A stretch of 64,000 nt of DNA from Chrysemys picta bellii (Eukaryota > Chordata > Testudines > Emydidae). Location: the NCBI RefSeq assembly GCF_011386835.1, contig NC_088801.1, forward strand, positions 21,128,824 to 21,192,823, in the 5' to 3' direction. The number at the start of each line of letters is the position of its first letter. The first letter of the stretch is position 1. The position numbers were made by a program, and so were the translations under genes. Of the stretch, positions 1 to 10,152 are shown one piece after another. Below the pieces are notes generated by a model. The model searched no databases. It had not been told where the DNA came from and saw only the letters and a program-made list of their open reading frames with translations.

Positions 1-362
1 ATTTTGAGGGCAGAAGTAATTGAGTATCCCAGTAAAATAGTTTATGGACTAGTGATGGGTTGATCTCAAAAGATGTGATTCTTTGGATGCTTCTGTGGGA
101 CTTAACCAAATATATCTAAAACATATTTGGACTACAAATCTCTTCATCACAGGATTTTTTTAAAAGGTCTTCTTGCACTTGTAAATGCTTTTGCATCTGC
201 ATCAGAATCTAAAATCAACATGCAAATCTGAAGCACATAGTAGACTTTTTAATTGTATATAACATTTGTGGCAATTAAAGACTTTTCCAACTTTAACTGT
301 AGATGTAGGCTGCAAGATAATCTGCTTCAACCATTACTATGGATATGTTCAACAAATATTAG
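1..362. other. Unassigned AT-rich intron sequence
   Basis: This belongs to the partial last intron. No exon, RNA gene or repeat that I recognise. Confidence 0.5.
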
Positions 363-551
363 GAGACACAAGGTGGGTGAGGTAATATCTTTTCTTAGGC
401 CAAATGTTATTGGTGAAAGAGACAAGATTGAGGATTCCACAGAGCGCTTGTCTCTTTCACCAACAGAAGTTGGTCCAATAAAAAATATTACCTACATTGT
501 CTCTCTCTTATATACTGGGCCCAACATGGCTACAACAACACTACAAATAAA
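363..551. mobile_element. Fold-back Penelope-derived short element (family 1, decayed)
   Basis: Two ~60-base arms face each other. The left arm begins near GAGACACAAGGTGGGTGAGG and the right arm ends near ATTACCTACATTGTCTCTC. The element then ends in CCAACATGGCTACAACAACAC, the ACACGGCTAC-type terminus typical of turtle Penelope-derived repeats. AAATATTA occurs on both sides (354-361 and 552-559) and may be the target duplication. The loop (about 427-446) is degenerate and no longer shows a ribozyme core. Confidence 0.6.
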
Positions 552-1059
552 AAATATTAAGATCTTTATTACTTGACAAGATCACTTTAAATCTTAAATC
601 TTGTTTTGGACAGCGGATTTTATTCATATGGACAAAGGGAAGGAACATTTTAATTTCCTAATGCCTGAACATTCCCAACCTTATCGTTCACAACCTTCCA
701 AACCTTTACACAGGGGCATTCAACAATTTTATGAAAACTGGATGGTTCTAGAAACCCTCTTACAATTTACAGTGATTTAGTCACCCTAGCTGAAAACAGC
801 AACCCAAATAATTGGATTCTTTTTTCTATTGGCCCTTGCTCTCAAAGGATTTTGAAATTGCTCCTTCACAGTTATTTCAGACACTGAGATATATGTATGT
901 GATATTTTTATAAAAATCTAAAAAAGAAATGTAAATTTTACATCAATATCTTTGATTTTAGAGGGTTTTTTTTCATTTCAAGAAAACAATTTTCATTTGA
1001 ATCTCTCGTAATATATAAAAGTTTATATCCTTTTATGTTTAAACCTGCTTCTTTGAAAA
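552..1059. other. Unassigned AT-rich intron sequence
   Basis: Only AT-rich sequence with short T runs. No feature recognised. Confidence 0.5.
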
Positions 1060-1235
1060 GTTACTCACCTGTACAGTAAATGGAGTTCTTCACATTGACT
1101 GTATATATATATTCCAGTTATGGTGCACATTTGCCCTGAGTGCTCTTGTACTCTTTATCAAGGGAATAGAGAACAGAGAGGCCTAACTGCCTTCTCTTCC
1201 ACAGTTCCTTCTCTTCCACAGAATCCAAATGTCAG

Positions 1236-2562
1236 AGAATCACAGAAATGTAGGGCTGGAAGGGACCTCGAGAGATCATCTAGTCTAGTCCGTAGGCTTG
1301 GATCAAGTAAACCTAAATGATCCCTGATAGGTGTTTGTCTGACCTGTTCTTAAAAATCTCCAATGACATGGATTCCACAACGTGTGTTGGAAGCCTATCC
1401 CAGTGCTTAATCATCCTCATAATTAGAAAGTTATTCCAAATATCTAACTTAAATTCCCTTGTTACAGATACAGTTGAAAACTACTTGTCCTCCCTTCAGT
1501 GGACATGGAGAACAATTGACCATCGTTCTCTTTATAACAGCCCGTAGTGTATTTAAAGATGGTTTTCAGGTCCCCCCTCAGTCTTCTTTTCTCAAGACTA
1601 TACGTGCACAGGTTTTTTTTAATCTTTCCTCTTGGTCAGATATTCTAAATCTTTTATCATTCTTGTGCTCTCCTCTGCACTCTCTTCAGTTTGCCCACAT
1701 CTTTCCTGAACTGAGGCACTCAGAATTGGATACAATACTCCAACTGAAGCCTCACCAGTGCTGAATAAAGCATGCAATTAATTCCTGTCTTACACATGAC
1801 ATTCCTGTTAATACACTGCAGAATATTAGCCTTTATTGCAGCTGTTTTACATTGTTGACTTATATTCTATTTATGATTCACTTTAACCCCCCAATCCTTT
1901 TCAGCACTACTACCACCTGTAGCTAGGGTGACTAGACAGCAAGTGTGAAAAATCGGGATGGGGGTGGGGGAGCCTATATAAGAAAAAGACCCCCAAAATT
2001 GGGACTGTCCCTATAAAATCAGGACATCTGGTCACCCTACCTGTAGCTTTGTATTTAATTTTCCCTTCCCAAATATAGTACTTTGCACTTGCCTTCATTG
2101 AATTTCATCTTGCTGATTTCAGACCAATTCTCTAATTTGCCAAGGTAATTTTAAATTTTAAGCTGTCCTCCAAAGTGCTTGCACTTCTTCCTAGCATCAT
2201 GTCACCTGTAAACTGTATAGGCATATTCTCTATTTCATTATCCAAGTTGCTAATGAAAATATTGAATAGTACTAGACTGAGGACAGACCCCTTTGGGACC
2301 TCACTATATACTTCCTCAACAGTGCACCACTGATAACTACTCTTTGAGCATGATTTTTAAATCAGTTATGCACCCACCATATCGTAATTTCATCTAGATC
2401 ACATTTCCCTAGTTTGCTTGTGAGAATATCATGTGAGACTTTGTCAAAAGCTTACTAAACTCAAGGTATATCACACCTACAGCTTACCCCCATCCACTAG
2501 GCCAGTAACCCTGTCAAAAATGTTGGATTCCCCACCCAAGTGGAAAGCAGACAAGTCATGGA
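1236..2562 (-). mobile_element. CR1 LINE 3' fragment
   Basis: The low end reads AATCACAGAAATGTAGGGCT and then GGAAGGGACCTCGAGAG, the reverse complement of the CR1 3' end. Typical antisense CR1 phrases continue to about 2560, including the stretch matching the 3' part of the reverse transcriptase. A hAT MITE is inserted at 1924-2039. The fragment sits inside the terminal region of DIRS copy A. Confidence 0.85.
1924..2039. mobile_element. hAT-type MITE, 116 bp, 8-bp target duplication
   Basis: The terminal inverted repeats are TAGGGTGAC and GTCACCCTA, extending inward with mismatches (TAGGGTGACTAGA / TAGGGTGACCAGA). The flanks carry the perfect 8-bp duplication CCTGTAGC (1916-1923 and 2040-2047). 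It has no coding capacity. The TIR sequence and 8-bp duplication point to a hAT transposase acting in trans. It interrupts a CR1, so it is younger than that CR1. Confidence 0.9.
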
Positions 2563-2568
2563 ATATAC

Positions 2569-2603
<35 letters not shown>

Positions 2604-2604
2604 A
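2563..2604. repeat. (AT)n(AC)n microsatellite
   Basis: A run of alternating AT followed by AC dinucleotides lies at the junction between the CR1 fragment and DIRS copy A. Confidence 0.9.
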
Positions 2605-3524
2605 ACAGGATACAGGTAAGTAATTTTTCTTTCTTCCAGTGTTTGTTGATAATTTTATCAATTGATCTAGATTCATTCCACTCTTGGTAACTCAGAAGCA
2701 ATGATCTGATCTAAGGAAGTGAGTGCTAAGAGCCTAACTAAAGAGAGACTGTATACAGCTCTGCCAAAAAGAATATCTGATATCAATGCTTCCATGATGG
2801 AATACTGTTTCATTAAAGTATGAACTCCTCCAAGTGGTTACCTTACAGATTTTTATAACTGGAATATTTCACATGGGTGCTGCACTATCTGTCCGAGCCC
2901 TAGTAGAATGAGCCATAATCTGATCTGGGGGTTCTAAACTAGCTATATCATAATGGGCCTTAATACAACACAAAATCTATTTAGATAGTTTTAAGGTTGA
3001 AATTGGGCACTCTTCATTCTCTCAGCAATTGCTATAAACAATCCTGGGAAAGTTCAGAAAGGTTTAGTTCTTTGAAAATAAAAGGCAAATAAAATAGGTA
3101 CATGTATCATTTCATCCAAATGGAAGTCCATGACCACTTTTGGATGGAATGGATCTGAGAGATATTTTATCTGAATGGAAAATTAAATAAGGTAGGTCAG
3201 CCATGAGTTGAAGTTCTCCAATTCTTCTGGCTGACATGACTGTGATCAAAAAGCATCAAGTGATGCAGCAAGGAACAGGTTGCTATAGGTTCAAAAGAAG
3301 TACAGACAGAAGTACAATGAGGTCTCATGGGGAGGTGGCTCCTTGATGTGGACAGACTAGTAAGTCCCCTCAAAAAATCAGTTACATGAGGATGTTAAAA
3401 AATAGAACATCTTCTGATGGCTAGATGATGTATGATGTGCACAGTTAGCAGCTAAGTGAATCCTAACAGAATGAATGGACAACCATGCATTCTTCAGAGA
3501 AAAATAAATAATCTAAAATAATAG

Positions 3525-3699
3525 AAGAACAGGAGTACTTGTGGCACCTTAGAGACTAACAAATTTATTAGAGCATAAGCTTTCATGGACTACAGCCCAC
3601 TTCTTCGGATGCTCTAATAAATTTGTTAGTCTCTAAGGTGCCACAAGTACTCCTGTTCTTCTTTTTACGGATAGAGACTAACACGGCTGCTACTCTGAA
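3525..3699 (-). mobile_element. Fold-back Penelope-derived element with hammerhead-like loop
   Basis: The insertion is 175 bp, flanked by the perfect 14-bp duplication ATCTAAAATAATAG (3511-3524 and 3700-3713). Its arms 3525-3576 and 3609-3660 are perfect 52-base inverted repeats. It ends with GACTAACACGGCTGCTACTC. On the minus strand the 32-base loop is CCGAAGA, then a 7-bp hairpin, then GAA, AGCU, U. That is the order of a hammerhead core, with the 52-bp arm as helix I. The repeat is the common turtle 'GGTGCCACAAGTACTCCTG' family, whose tail also occurs at the end of the Penelope-like element at 32.2 kb. Confidence 0.8.
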
Positions 3700-3807
3700 A
3701 TCTAAAATAATAGGGATTTGGGTATCACAGGAATTGAAATGTCTTTATTCATGTGGAAAAGATGCCACTAATGAATATATTTTGAACATTTGTGGAACAC
3801 AATGGCT

Positions 3808-4430
3808 CTAGGAACAACATCCATCCAGTAGCCGGGTGAGGTTGAGAGATTGAAGTATTCTGCCCTGGTCTTGCATTAATAAGGCTAATAGAAGAAGTAA
3901 GGCCCTTGAGGGATGAACTGACAGCAGAATCAATTCCAGGTACCAGAAATGTCTTTGGTGGGTACGAGCAATTAAGATGACCAAGGCCACATCCTGCCTG
4001 ATCTTTCTTAGCACTCTGGAGATTAAGGGAATTACAGGGTACATATAGAGGAGACTTATTGACCAGGAAGTTACAAATGCATCTGAAAGAGATCCTAGGT
4101 CTCCCCGAGTAGAAGTTCCGACATGCTGATTTTGTCTGTTACAAAGAGGTCTATTGATGGGTAATCCAATTCCTTAAAGATATTCTGTATGACAGAGTCC
4201 TTTACTTCCCATTCACAGTAGACAAAAGAAGCAAGCTTATCTTTTCAGTTAAGATGTTCTCTTAGTGAATCATAGTGAAGGATAGCTGATGATGGATACA
4301 CCAATTCCATATACGAATTACCTCCTGACACAACAGGAATGATATTGCCCTTCACTGCCTATTTATATAGAACATGACAGCTGTGTTGTCTGTCATGATT
4401 TGAACTGATTGACTCTGCATACGAGGAAGG
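3808..4430 (-). pseudogene. DIRS copy A RNase H region relic
   Basis: In a DIRS polyprotein this part removes RNA from the DNA-RNA hybrid during element replication. The minus-strand translation contains ISRVLRKIRQDVALVILIA, which matches the conserved DIRS stretch following RNase H. Near 4370-4420 there is an MTDNTAVMFYINRQ-like stretch with the TDN signature of the RNase H active site. Stops and frameshifts separate the pieces. It is a non-functional relic of a cellular retrotransposon. Confidence 0.65.
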
Positions 4431-4786
4431 ACTGCAACACAGGCTCTGTGAACATGACTGATTCTATTTCTAATACCTAGCAGTCTGATGTAATTGAAGC
4501 CCATACATTCTTGGAAGAAGTTTACTTAATTTCTGAAGGAACGGATGCCAGAGTCTGGATCCTGAAAAATGATATTGCTACTTTTGACCTACCCACCAAA
4601 ATGGTTGTTTCACAGCCAATGTAGTCTGATGTGTAAAGGATGCTGAGGCAGAAGGTCTCTTCTTTCTTGATGCCTCTTTCTTGGAGGCTCTGCAACTCTT
4701 TGAACTCAATGTAGATCTCTGTCTTGAATAAGTATGAAGCCTACTCTATTTTCTTTAGTGCCAGGTATGAATACTTTAAGAGATCG

Positions 4787-5471
4787 TGTAGCAGTGTGCA
4801 GACTCACTCCTGCTGGTTACTTCTGGGAATTAGCTCTTCCAGCGTCTGGAGCACCCCCTGCAGGCTGGTGATCTGCCTTACCTGTGGCCCCATGTCCCTC
4901 CCAGGACCCCGGTGCCTTTGTACCTGGGGTGCTGCCCCCTGGCAGTAACCCCTCAGTCTTAGGCTCTCCCCTCCGTGGGGAACCCTCACCCATTACTCCC
5001 ACTTCACCTCAGTCTTGGCTACTGCCCAGTCTCCATCTAGCCCCATTCACTAGGGCAGACTGCAGTATCAGCCACTCATCACAGGCAAAGGGGTTCGGAC
5101 CTGCTGCCTCCGCCTACCCATGGGCTGCCCCCTGCAACCCTACACCTACTAGGCCTTGCCAGGCCGGCAGCCTGAGGCTTTCCTAGGCTGGAGCTCCCAG
5201 CTCCTCTGGCCCTTCCCCAGCCCTCCTCCCAATCTAGGTGTCTGGTAAAGCTCCCTGCAGCCAGGCCCGTCTCTCTCTCTGAACACAGAGAGAGACTGTG
5301 TGCTTGAGCTCCTGGCTCAAGCCTTTATAGGGCCAGCTGGGCCCTGACTGGGGTGTGGCCCCAGCTGAGCCTGCTTCCTCCCAATCAGCCCAGGCATCTT
5401 GCCCTTCCACAGCCCTCCTCCAGGGCTGTTTTAATCCCCTCAGGGCAGGAGCGGGTAACCACCCCACTACA
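4787..5471 (-). mobile_element. Probable solo LTR (ERV/LTR retrotransposon), minus strand
   Basis: A GC-rich block of 685 bp begins TGTAGTGGGG and ends CACTGCTACA on the minus strand, so it has TG...CA ends with TGTAG/CTACA inverted ends. A TATA box (TATAAAGG, complement of 5323-5329) lies in the GC-rich 5' part. The flanking pentamers TGATT and CGATC differ only by two C/T transitions and may be a decayed 5-bp target duplication. No internal retroviral genes are present. Long ORFs here on both strands reflect base composition. Confidence 0.6.
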
Positions 5472-6310
5472 AATCACAATGTGGCCTATGATTCCTTCAG
5501 ATGTGAAAGACATCATCAGTTTTCAAGCTAAAAAGGTCCAGGCTCTCAAAAGGTAGTTCATCAGCCACTGACTGAACTTCATGTGGAAACCCAGACGTTT
5601 AAACCCAGAATGCCCTTCGCATGACTACCAAAGTGGCTATAAATCTAAAAGTGGAGTCAATCACTTCAAGACTCTTGGCTAGATGTTTTCATGATTAGTC
5701 CTCTCTTTGAAATTAAAGTTGACAAATCCTCTCTCTTCTTTGGAGGTAGATTGTCCACAAAAACAAACAACTTGTCATAGTTCATAAACTTATAACAGGC
5801 CAGTAGGGTCCAATAGTTTGAAATCCTAAAATGGAAACTCATTGAATAATAAATTTTGCAGTCAAATAAATCTAGACACTTTTTTTTGTATTCGTTTGAA
5901 TCATTTTGTGTTGCTGTTTTAATTTCTCAATAGCTGCAACAACTACGAAGCAGCCCAGTATCAGGTGTGTATAGATAAATTCGGCTCCTGCAGATGGGAC
6001 ATGATATTTCTTGTTCAATATCTTTGATGTGGGGACTGGAGCAGTCTGTTTCTTCCATAAATTCCTGGCAGGTCCATGGCAGTTCCATTCCTGGCTGGTC
6101 CATGAGAACTGGGAAAGTTACTGTCCCTTGCTTAGCTGAATGAAACATATTGATAAGTTTAAGTGAGGATTTTTGAACCTCTTCAGGGAGCATATCTAAA
6201 GATTCTGCCAAATTTCTTGATCAAATCTTGAAAATATTTAAAATAACCCACATGAGATGGGGTCAAGGAAACTATTGCCACATTTGGGCATGAGAATGAA
6301 ATGGTTGTTG
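5472..6310 (-). mobile_element. DIRS copy A, gag C-terminal remnant (tentative)
   Basis: The minus strand carries a 94-codon open frame (6211-5927) beginning near LPEEVQKSSLKLINMF. It resembles the (I/L)PLEEVQ-type segment of DIRS gag relics seen at 59.2 and 34.5 kb. It is a fragment only, with no intact gene. Confidence 0.45.
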
Positions 6311-6660
6311 ACGTTCCTCAAATTGCAAACATGGTGGACCCTCTTCAGAAGCTTCCCCAGAATGGATATGCTTTTATGGAGTCAACAACAGAGATGTAGC
6401 TGAAGATTTTCCTCTCAAGGTTGGTACAGAGGTTGACTTTCTGGTCTGTATGTACTGCATAAGTTCCAAAAGAGACATGCTTGGATATTACAAGGTAACA
6501 GCCCAAAGGCCACGAATAGGTATCAAGGAATATGAGGTATCTGTAATATCTGGACCAGGAAGAATCCCTAGACTGTCCTGCTCATCAACAAAGTCACATG
6601 AAGGTGTCTTAGGGGAATATATTGGAGACCCTTATCTGCTTCTCTGTGATTCGGGCTATG
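6311..6660 (+). pseudogene. Unidentified coding-like relic
   Basis: The frame is open from just after a TGA near 6311 to about 6690. It reads ...PEWICFYGVNNRDVAEDFP, LKVGTEVDFLVCM, YYKVTAQRPRIGIKEYEV. The upstream sequence in another frame (6257-6390) reads DGVKETIATFGHENEMVV, suggesting one ancestral protein with a frameshift. Amino-acid use looks protein-like, unlike nearby shadow ORFs. There is no initiator context, and the frame runs into the MITE at 6654. I do not recognise the family. It could be a processed pseudogene or part of a transposon. Confidence 0.3.
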
Positions 6661-7224
6661 TCTACACTACACACCACTGGTGGCAGCACTAAATTCTGCA
6701 GTGAAAAGCAGGCTGGGGGAGACAGCTGGGAAAAGCTTCAGCAGCTCCCCATTGCTGAAGCCTTTCACTTAGGTGAGGAAAGACTCTGACAAGGGGCAGG
6801 CAGTACGGAAAGGCTGAGCCTTTCCCAGCTACCTCCCCCTGCCAGAGCCTCTCCCTGCAGAGGAGAAAGGCTCCCAACAGATGGGAGTTGGCAGAGCCTT
6901 TCCCCTCTGCAGGAGTCTTTCACTCTGACAGGGGAAGCTCCAGCAGTGGGGAGCTGGCAGAGTCTTTTCTTGTTGCCTCCCCATTGCCGGAGTCTTTCCC
7001 TGTAGCAGGGGAAGGCTCCAGCTGCGGAGAAGCAGCAGGACACAACACTGCTAATGACAACTGTGTCGACAGGAGGCACGGCTTAGGCAGGTAGAGAGCA
7101 TGTAGGTACATACCTACACCCTTCATCCCTCACTGGCTACACTGCTATTTATACTCACACTAAGGCGGCTACATGGGTACGTATTCTGCATGCCGCCGAA
7201 AGAAGTGTGCAGGGTAGACATACC
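6654..7224. mobile_element. DNA-transposon MITE with internal minisatellite
   Basis: The ends are inverted relative to each other: GGCTATGTCTACACTACACA on the left, and GGTATGTCTACCCTGCACAC on the complement of the right. The GC-rich interior repeats units of roughly 40-70 bases around GCAGAGCCTTTCCC / GGAGTCTTTCC. Target duplications are not clear. Confidence 0.6.
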
Positions 7225-7259
7225 TTCAGCTGAAGACAATAAAGAGTAGTCCACATGCA

Positions 7260-8330
7260 AAGGATTGGGAGAAGGGCTGACAAAGCTGGAGTATTAGGCT
7301 GCACAGAAAGTCTATGGGCAGTCAAACCTTGGGAGACCCCCAGTATTAAAGATATTTTAGCACCTGGTATTGATGATCTTATGTTCAGAGCTGTGGATAA
7401 CACAGGTTTTCAGGCTCCTCCAAAACAAATCTCCTGTTTCCACGTATTTAACTGGTACCAAACAGAGTGGCAACACAAGCATTGCGGCTAGAGTGGAGAA
7501 TAAAGGTGGGGAGAGTGCCAATGTTGATGCCACTGATTTACTCAGTACTGAAAGAAGTGGCAAAACCGCTGCAACATTGATGCTACTGTAACCAGTGTAG
7601 CAAGCACTGAAACAGTCTGTAACAATTTAGTGTTGGGATGTAGTACCACAGCCTCAGTACAGAGATCCCTCAGACTTTCTACAGTAGTCATACTTGGCCA
7701 TGGAATCTCCTTAGAAGGGAAGCACAGTGAGGACTTAGATCTTTTCTTAGTGGAGTTTTTTGTAGGAAACCTACTATTCACTTTCCCTGAGGAACAGTGC
7801 TCTGTTTCTCAGAGACCTTGTTCATCTTACCAGAGACAGAGGTTGTAGTTTTGGAAAATGGAACCCTGGAGCTGAAAGCAAACTGAACAGAGCACTTCTG
7901 GTCAGAAACACTGGGTCTCACACCTAACTCCTGGAGCAGTAAAGAAGAAACATCTGCAAGTGCACTACTTGGGCTTCTAAAGTCTTTTTTGAGGACTTGC
8001 AGATGGTACTTCTGCTATTCTATTGTATTCAGTGTAGCTTTTTACACTGTGCTTTCCACTGTAGTATCTAAACACCTTCCAGAACTACTTTAAGCAACAC
8101 GATTACACATCTGTCACATGTTGTTTGTTCTGTATTCCTCACCTTGGGGGAAAAGCACTTGCAGAGGAGTGTCTTGTTCTGGTAGGGTATTTTTTGTTTG
8201 TTTGGGGTTTTTTTTCTGCGAACATGAGACTGTCCCAAACAGAAAAGGGAGAAGGGGCAATGCTTAAATCCCGGAGAATTGGGGTTACACACTCTAAAGT
8301 TCTGGTATCTGGAAAAAACATCTATTAGAG
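7260..8330 (-). pseudogene. DIRS copy A gag N-terminal relic
   Basis: DIRS gag proteins begin with a Cys-rich segment and package the element RNA. Here the minus strand reads ...LFCLGQSHVRRKK... and ...CKCFSPKVRN (8292-8150). This parallels LFCMGELHIPGKCKLCKSF at 60.4 kb and CLICLGEGNGRDKCLIC at 28.4 kb. Downstream, frames at 7781-7542 and 7563-7357 are open but scrambled. It is a broken copy with no intact product. Confidence 0.5.
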
Positions 8331-8560
8331 TGAAAAACTAAAATTTTCCAAAGATATACCAGCAGGCAACTAATCCTACAGCTAACGAACTAACTCTAGA
8401 TTTAAAAACAACTAATATATACAAGAATCAAAGAAAGCTAGCTAAAGTAAGTGCAAAAAGACATGGACACTAGGTAGTTCCGTTCTGCAGCCAACGGTGA
8501 TGAGACTCGAAGGGAACACTGCAGCAGAGAAACCTCAGAATCCAAATGCCTCAAAGCTTC

Positions 8561-9193
8561 TGTGATGGGGCATATGCCCCACACAATCCCTTAAAGGGTT
8601 AATAGAACCCTAGGGAGGCTGTGCAACAGGCAGCCAATTGGAGAGGGCTACAAGGAGCAGCCAGTCAGGGGCAGGCTGGCCCATATAAGAAGGGCTGCAA
8701 AGGGAGAACTGGCTGCCTTGCAGGCAGAAGGCAGCTATCACCTTGGACAGAGCAGTGCTAGGCAGAATCAGGGGAGTGAGAGCAAGCTCCTAGCTGACTG
8801 CTGGCAAGCTGAAGCCCTGAGACAAGGGCAGAGAAGGTGCTGGGGCTGCAGGGAAGTAGCCCAGGGAAATAGACTGAGGGTTTGGAGGAGACACAGCACA
8901 TGGCTGCCATCTACAGGGTCCCTGGGCCGGTACCCGAAGTAGTGGGTGGGTTTCAGTTCCCCTCTTTCCCTCAGGGATAGAGGACTATGGTTAACCCAGA
9001 AGGGGGAGAACAGAGTGTGACACAGCCGGAGGGTGTGTCCTGAAGAGGACGCTGTGTTCTTTGGGACAGCATGCTTTCTGGAGCAGATGTGATGGTGGCG
9101 AGATGTCACCAGATGAGAGCGCACTGGTGAACTAAGCTAATTCCCAGGACAGCCAGCAGGAGATGCCACAGTGGTGAGACAAACCCCATCACA
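8561..9193 (+). mobile_element. Solo LTR with 5-bp target duplication
   Basis: The element starts TGTGATGGGG and ends CCCCATCACA, perfect 10-base inverted ends. It is flanked on both sides by GCTTC (8556-8560 and 9194-9198). A TATA box (CCATATAAGA, 8681-8690) fits a plus-strand LTR of 633 bp. The 5-bp duplication is typical of Ty3/gypsy or some ERV elements. Nothing internal remains, so it arose by LTR-LTR recombination. Confidence 0.88.
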
Positions 9194-9198
9194 GCTTC

Positions 9199-9539
9199 AT
9201 TGTTTCCCAGGAAGGTCAGACTCAGAGAGACTGTGAGTATAAAATAACTATTCACTACTGCCCCCAAATTAAGAAAAAATAAATGGTTTAAATGAACAAA
9301 GGTGAGTAATAACTGAATCACTGAACTTGCTCTACTGACAGAGGCAGAACTTTTGCTGTGCAAAAGCGAAGACATGGTCTTGCTCTGGATTTTCTACAGC
9401 AGTTACATTAAATTAACTCCAGCATCTACACAGACTAGGCACAGTCCATAAATCACAAATTATGGAAGAAGTTATACTCCAGAAAGCTAGATCAGTGTAC
9501 ACTGTTTCTTGACTTACATCTGTTTACTGATCAACTTAT
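9199..9539. other. Unassigned, possibly 5' leader of DIRS copy A
   Basis: This is the right flank of the solo LTR. There are no clear features beyond its likely membership in the disrupted DIRS element. Confidence 0.3.
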
Positions 9540-9695
9540 CATAGAATATCAGGGTTAGAAGGGACCTCAGGAGGTCATCTAGTCCAACCCCCTGTTCAAA
9601 AGAGGAATAATCCCCAGATGGCCCCCTCAAGAATTGAACTCATAAGCCTGGGTTTAGCAGGCCAGTGCTCAAACCACTGAGCTATCCCTCTCCCA
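9540..9695 (-). mobile_element. tRNA-headed SINE with CR1 tail
   Basis: On the minus strand the head begins near GGGATAGCTCAGTGGTTTGA. It shows an A box (TAGCTCAGTGG) and a B-box-like segment (GAGTTCAATTC). The low end matches the CR1 3' end (CAGGGTTAGAAGGGACCTCA). This is the tortoise Pol III SINE layout. Confidence 0.88.

Positions 9696-10152
<457 letters not shown>

Larger units (their letters stand above)
1060..8560 (-). mobile_element. DIRS-like tyrosine-recombinase retroelement copy A, heavily interrupted
   Basis: The outer terminus at about 1060-1110 reads on the plus strand GTTACTCACCTGTACAGTAA, then GGAGTTCTTC. It matches the termini of the other DIRS copies (GTTACTTACC...GTTGTTCTTC). 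A second inverted piece (AGGTAAGTAA) lies near 2614. Coding relics follow on the minus strand: RNase H region 3808-4430 and the gag start near 8068-8300. The copy is broken by a CR1 (1236-2562), a fold-back element, a solo LTR (4787-5471), a MITE (6654-7224) and, at its upper side, another solo LTR (8561-9193). The upper boundary is uncertain. The copy is dead. Confidence 0.65.

Noticed and set aside
4884..5467. Proline-rich ORFs on both strands.
   Set aside because: They lie in a GC-rich solo LTR, show no domain and have no initiation or splice context.
9640..9695. tRNA gene on the minus strand (also near 25.09 kb and 48.82 kb).
   Set aside because: A and B boxes are present, but the cloverleaf is incomplete and the sequence continues into a CR1 tail, so these are SINE heads.
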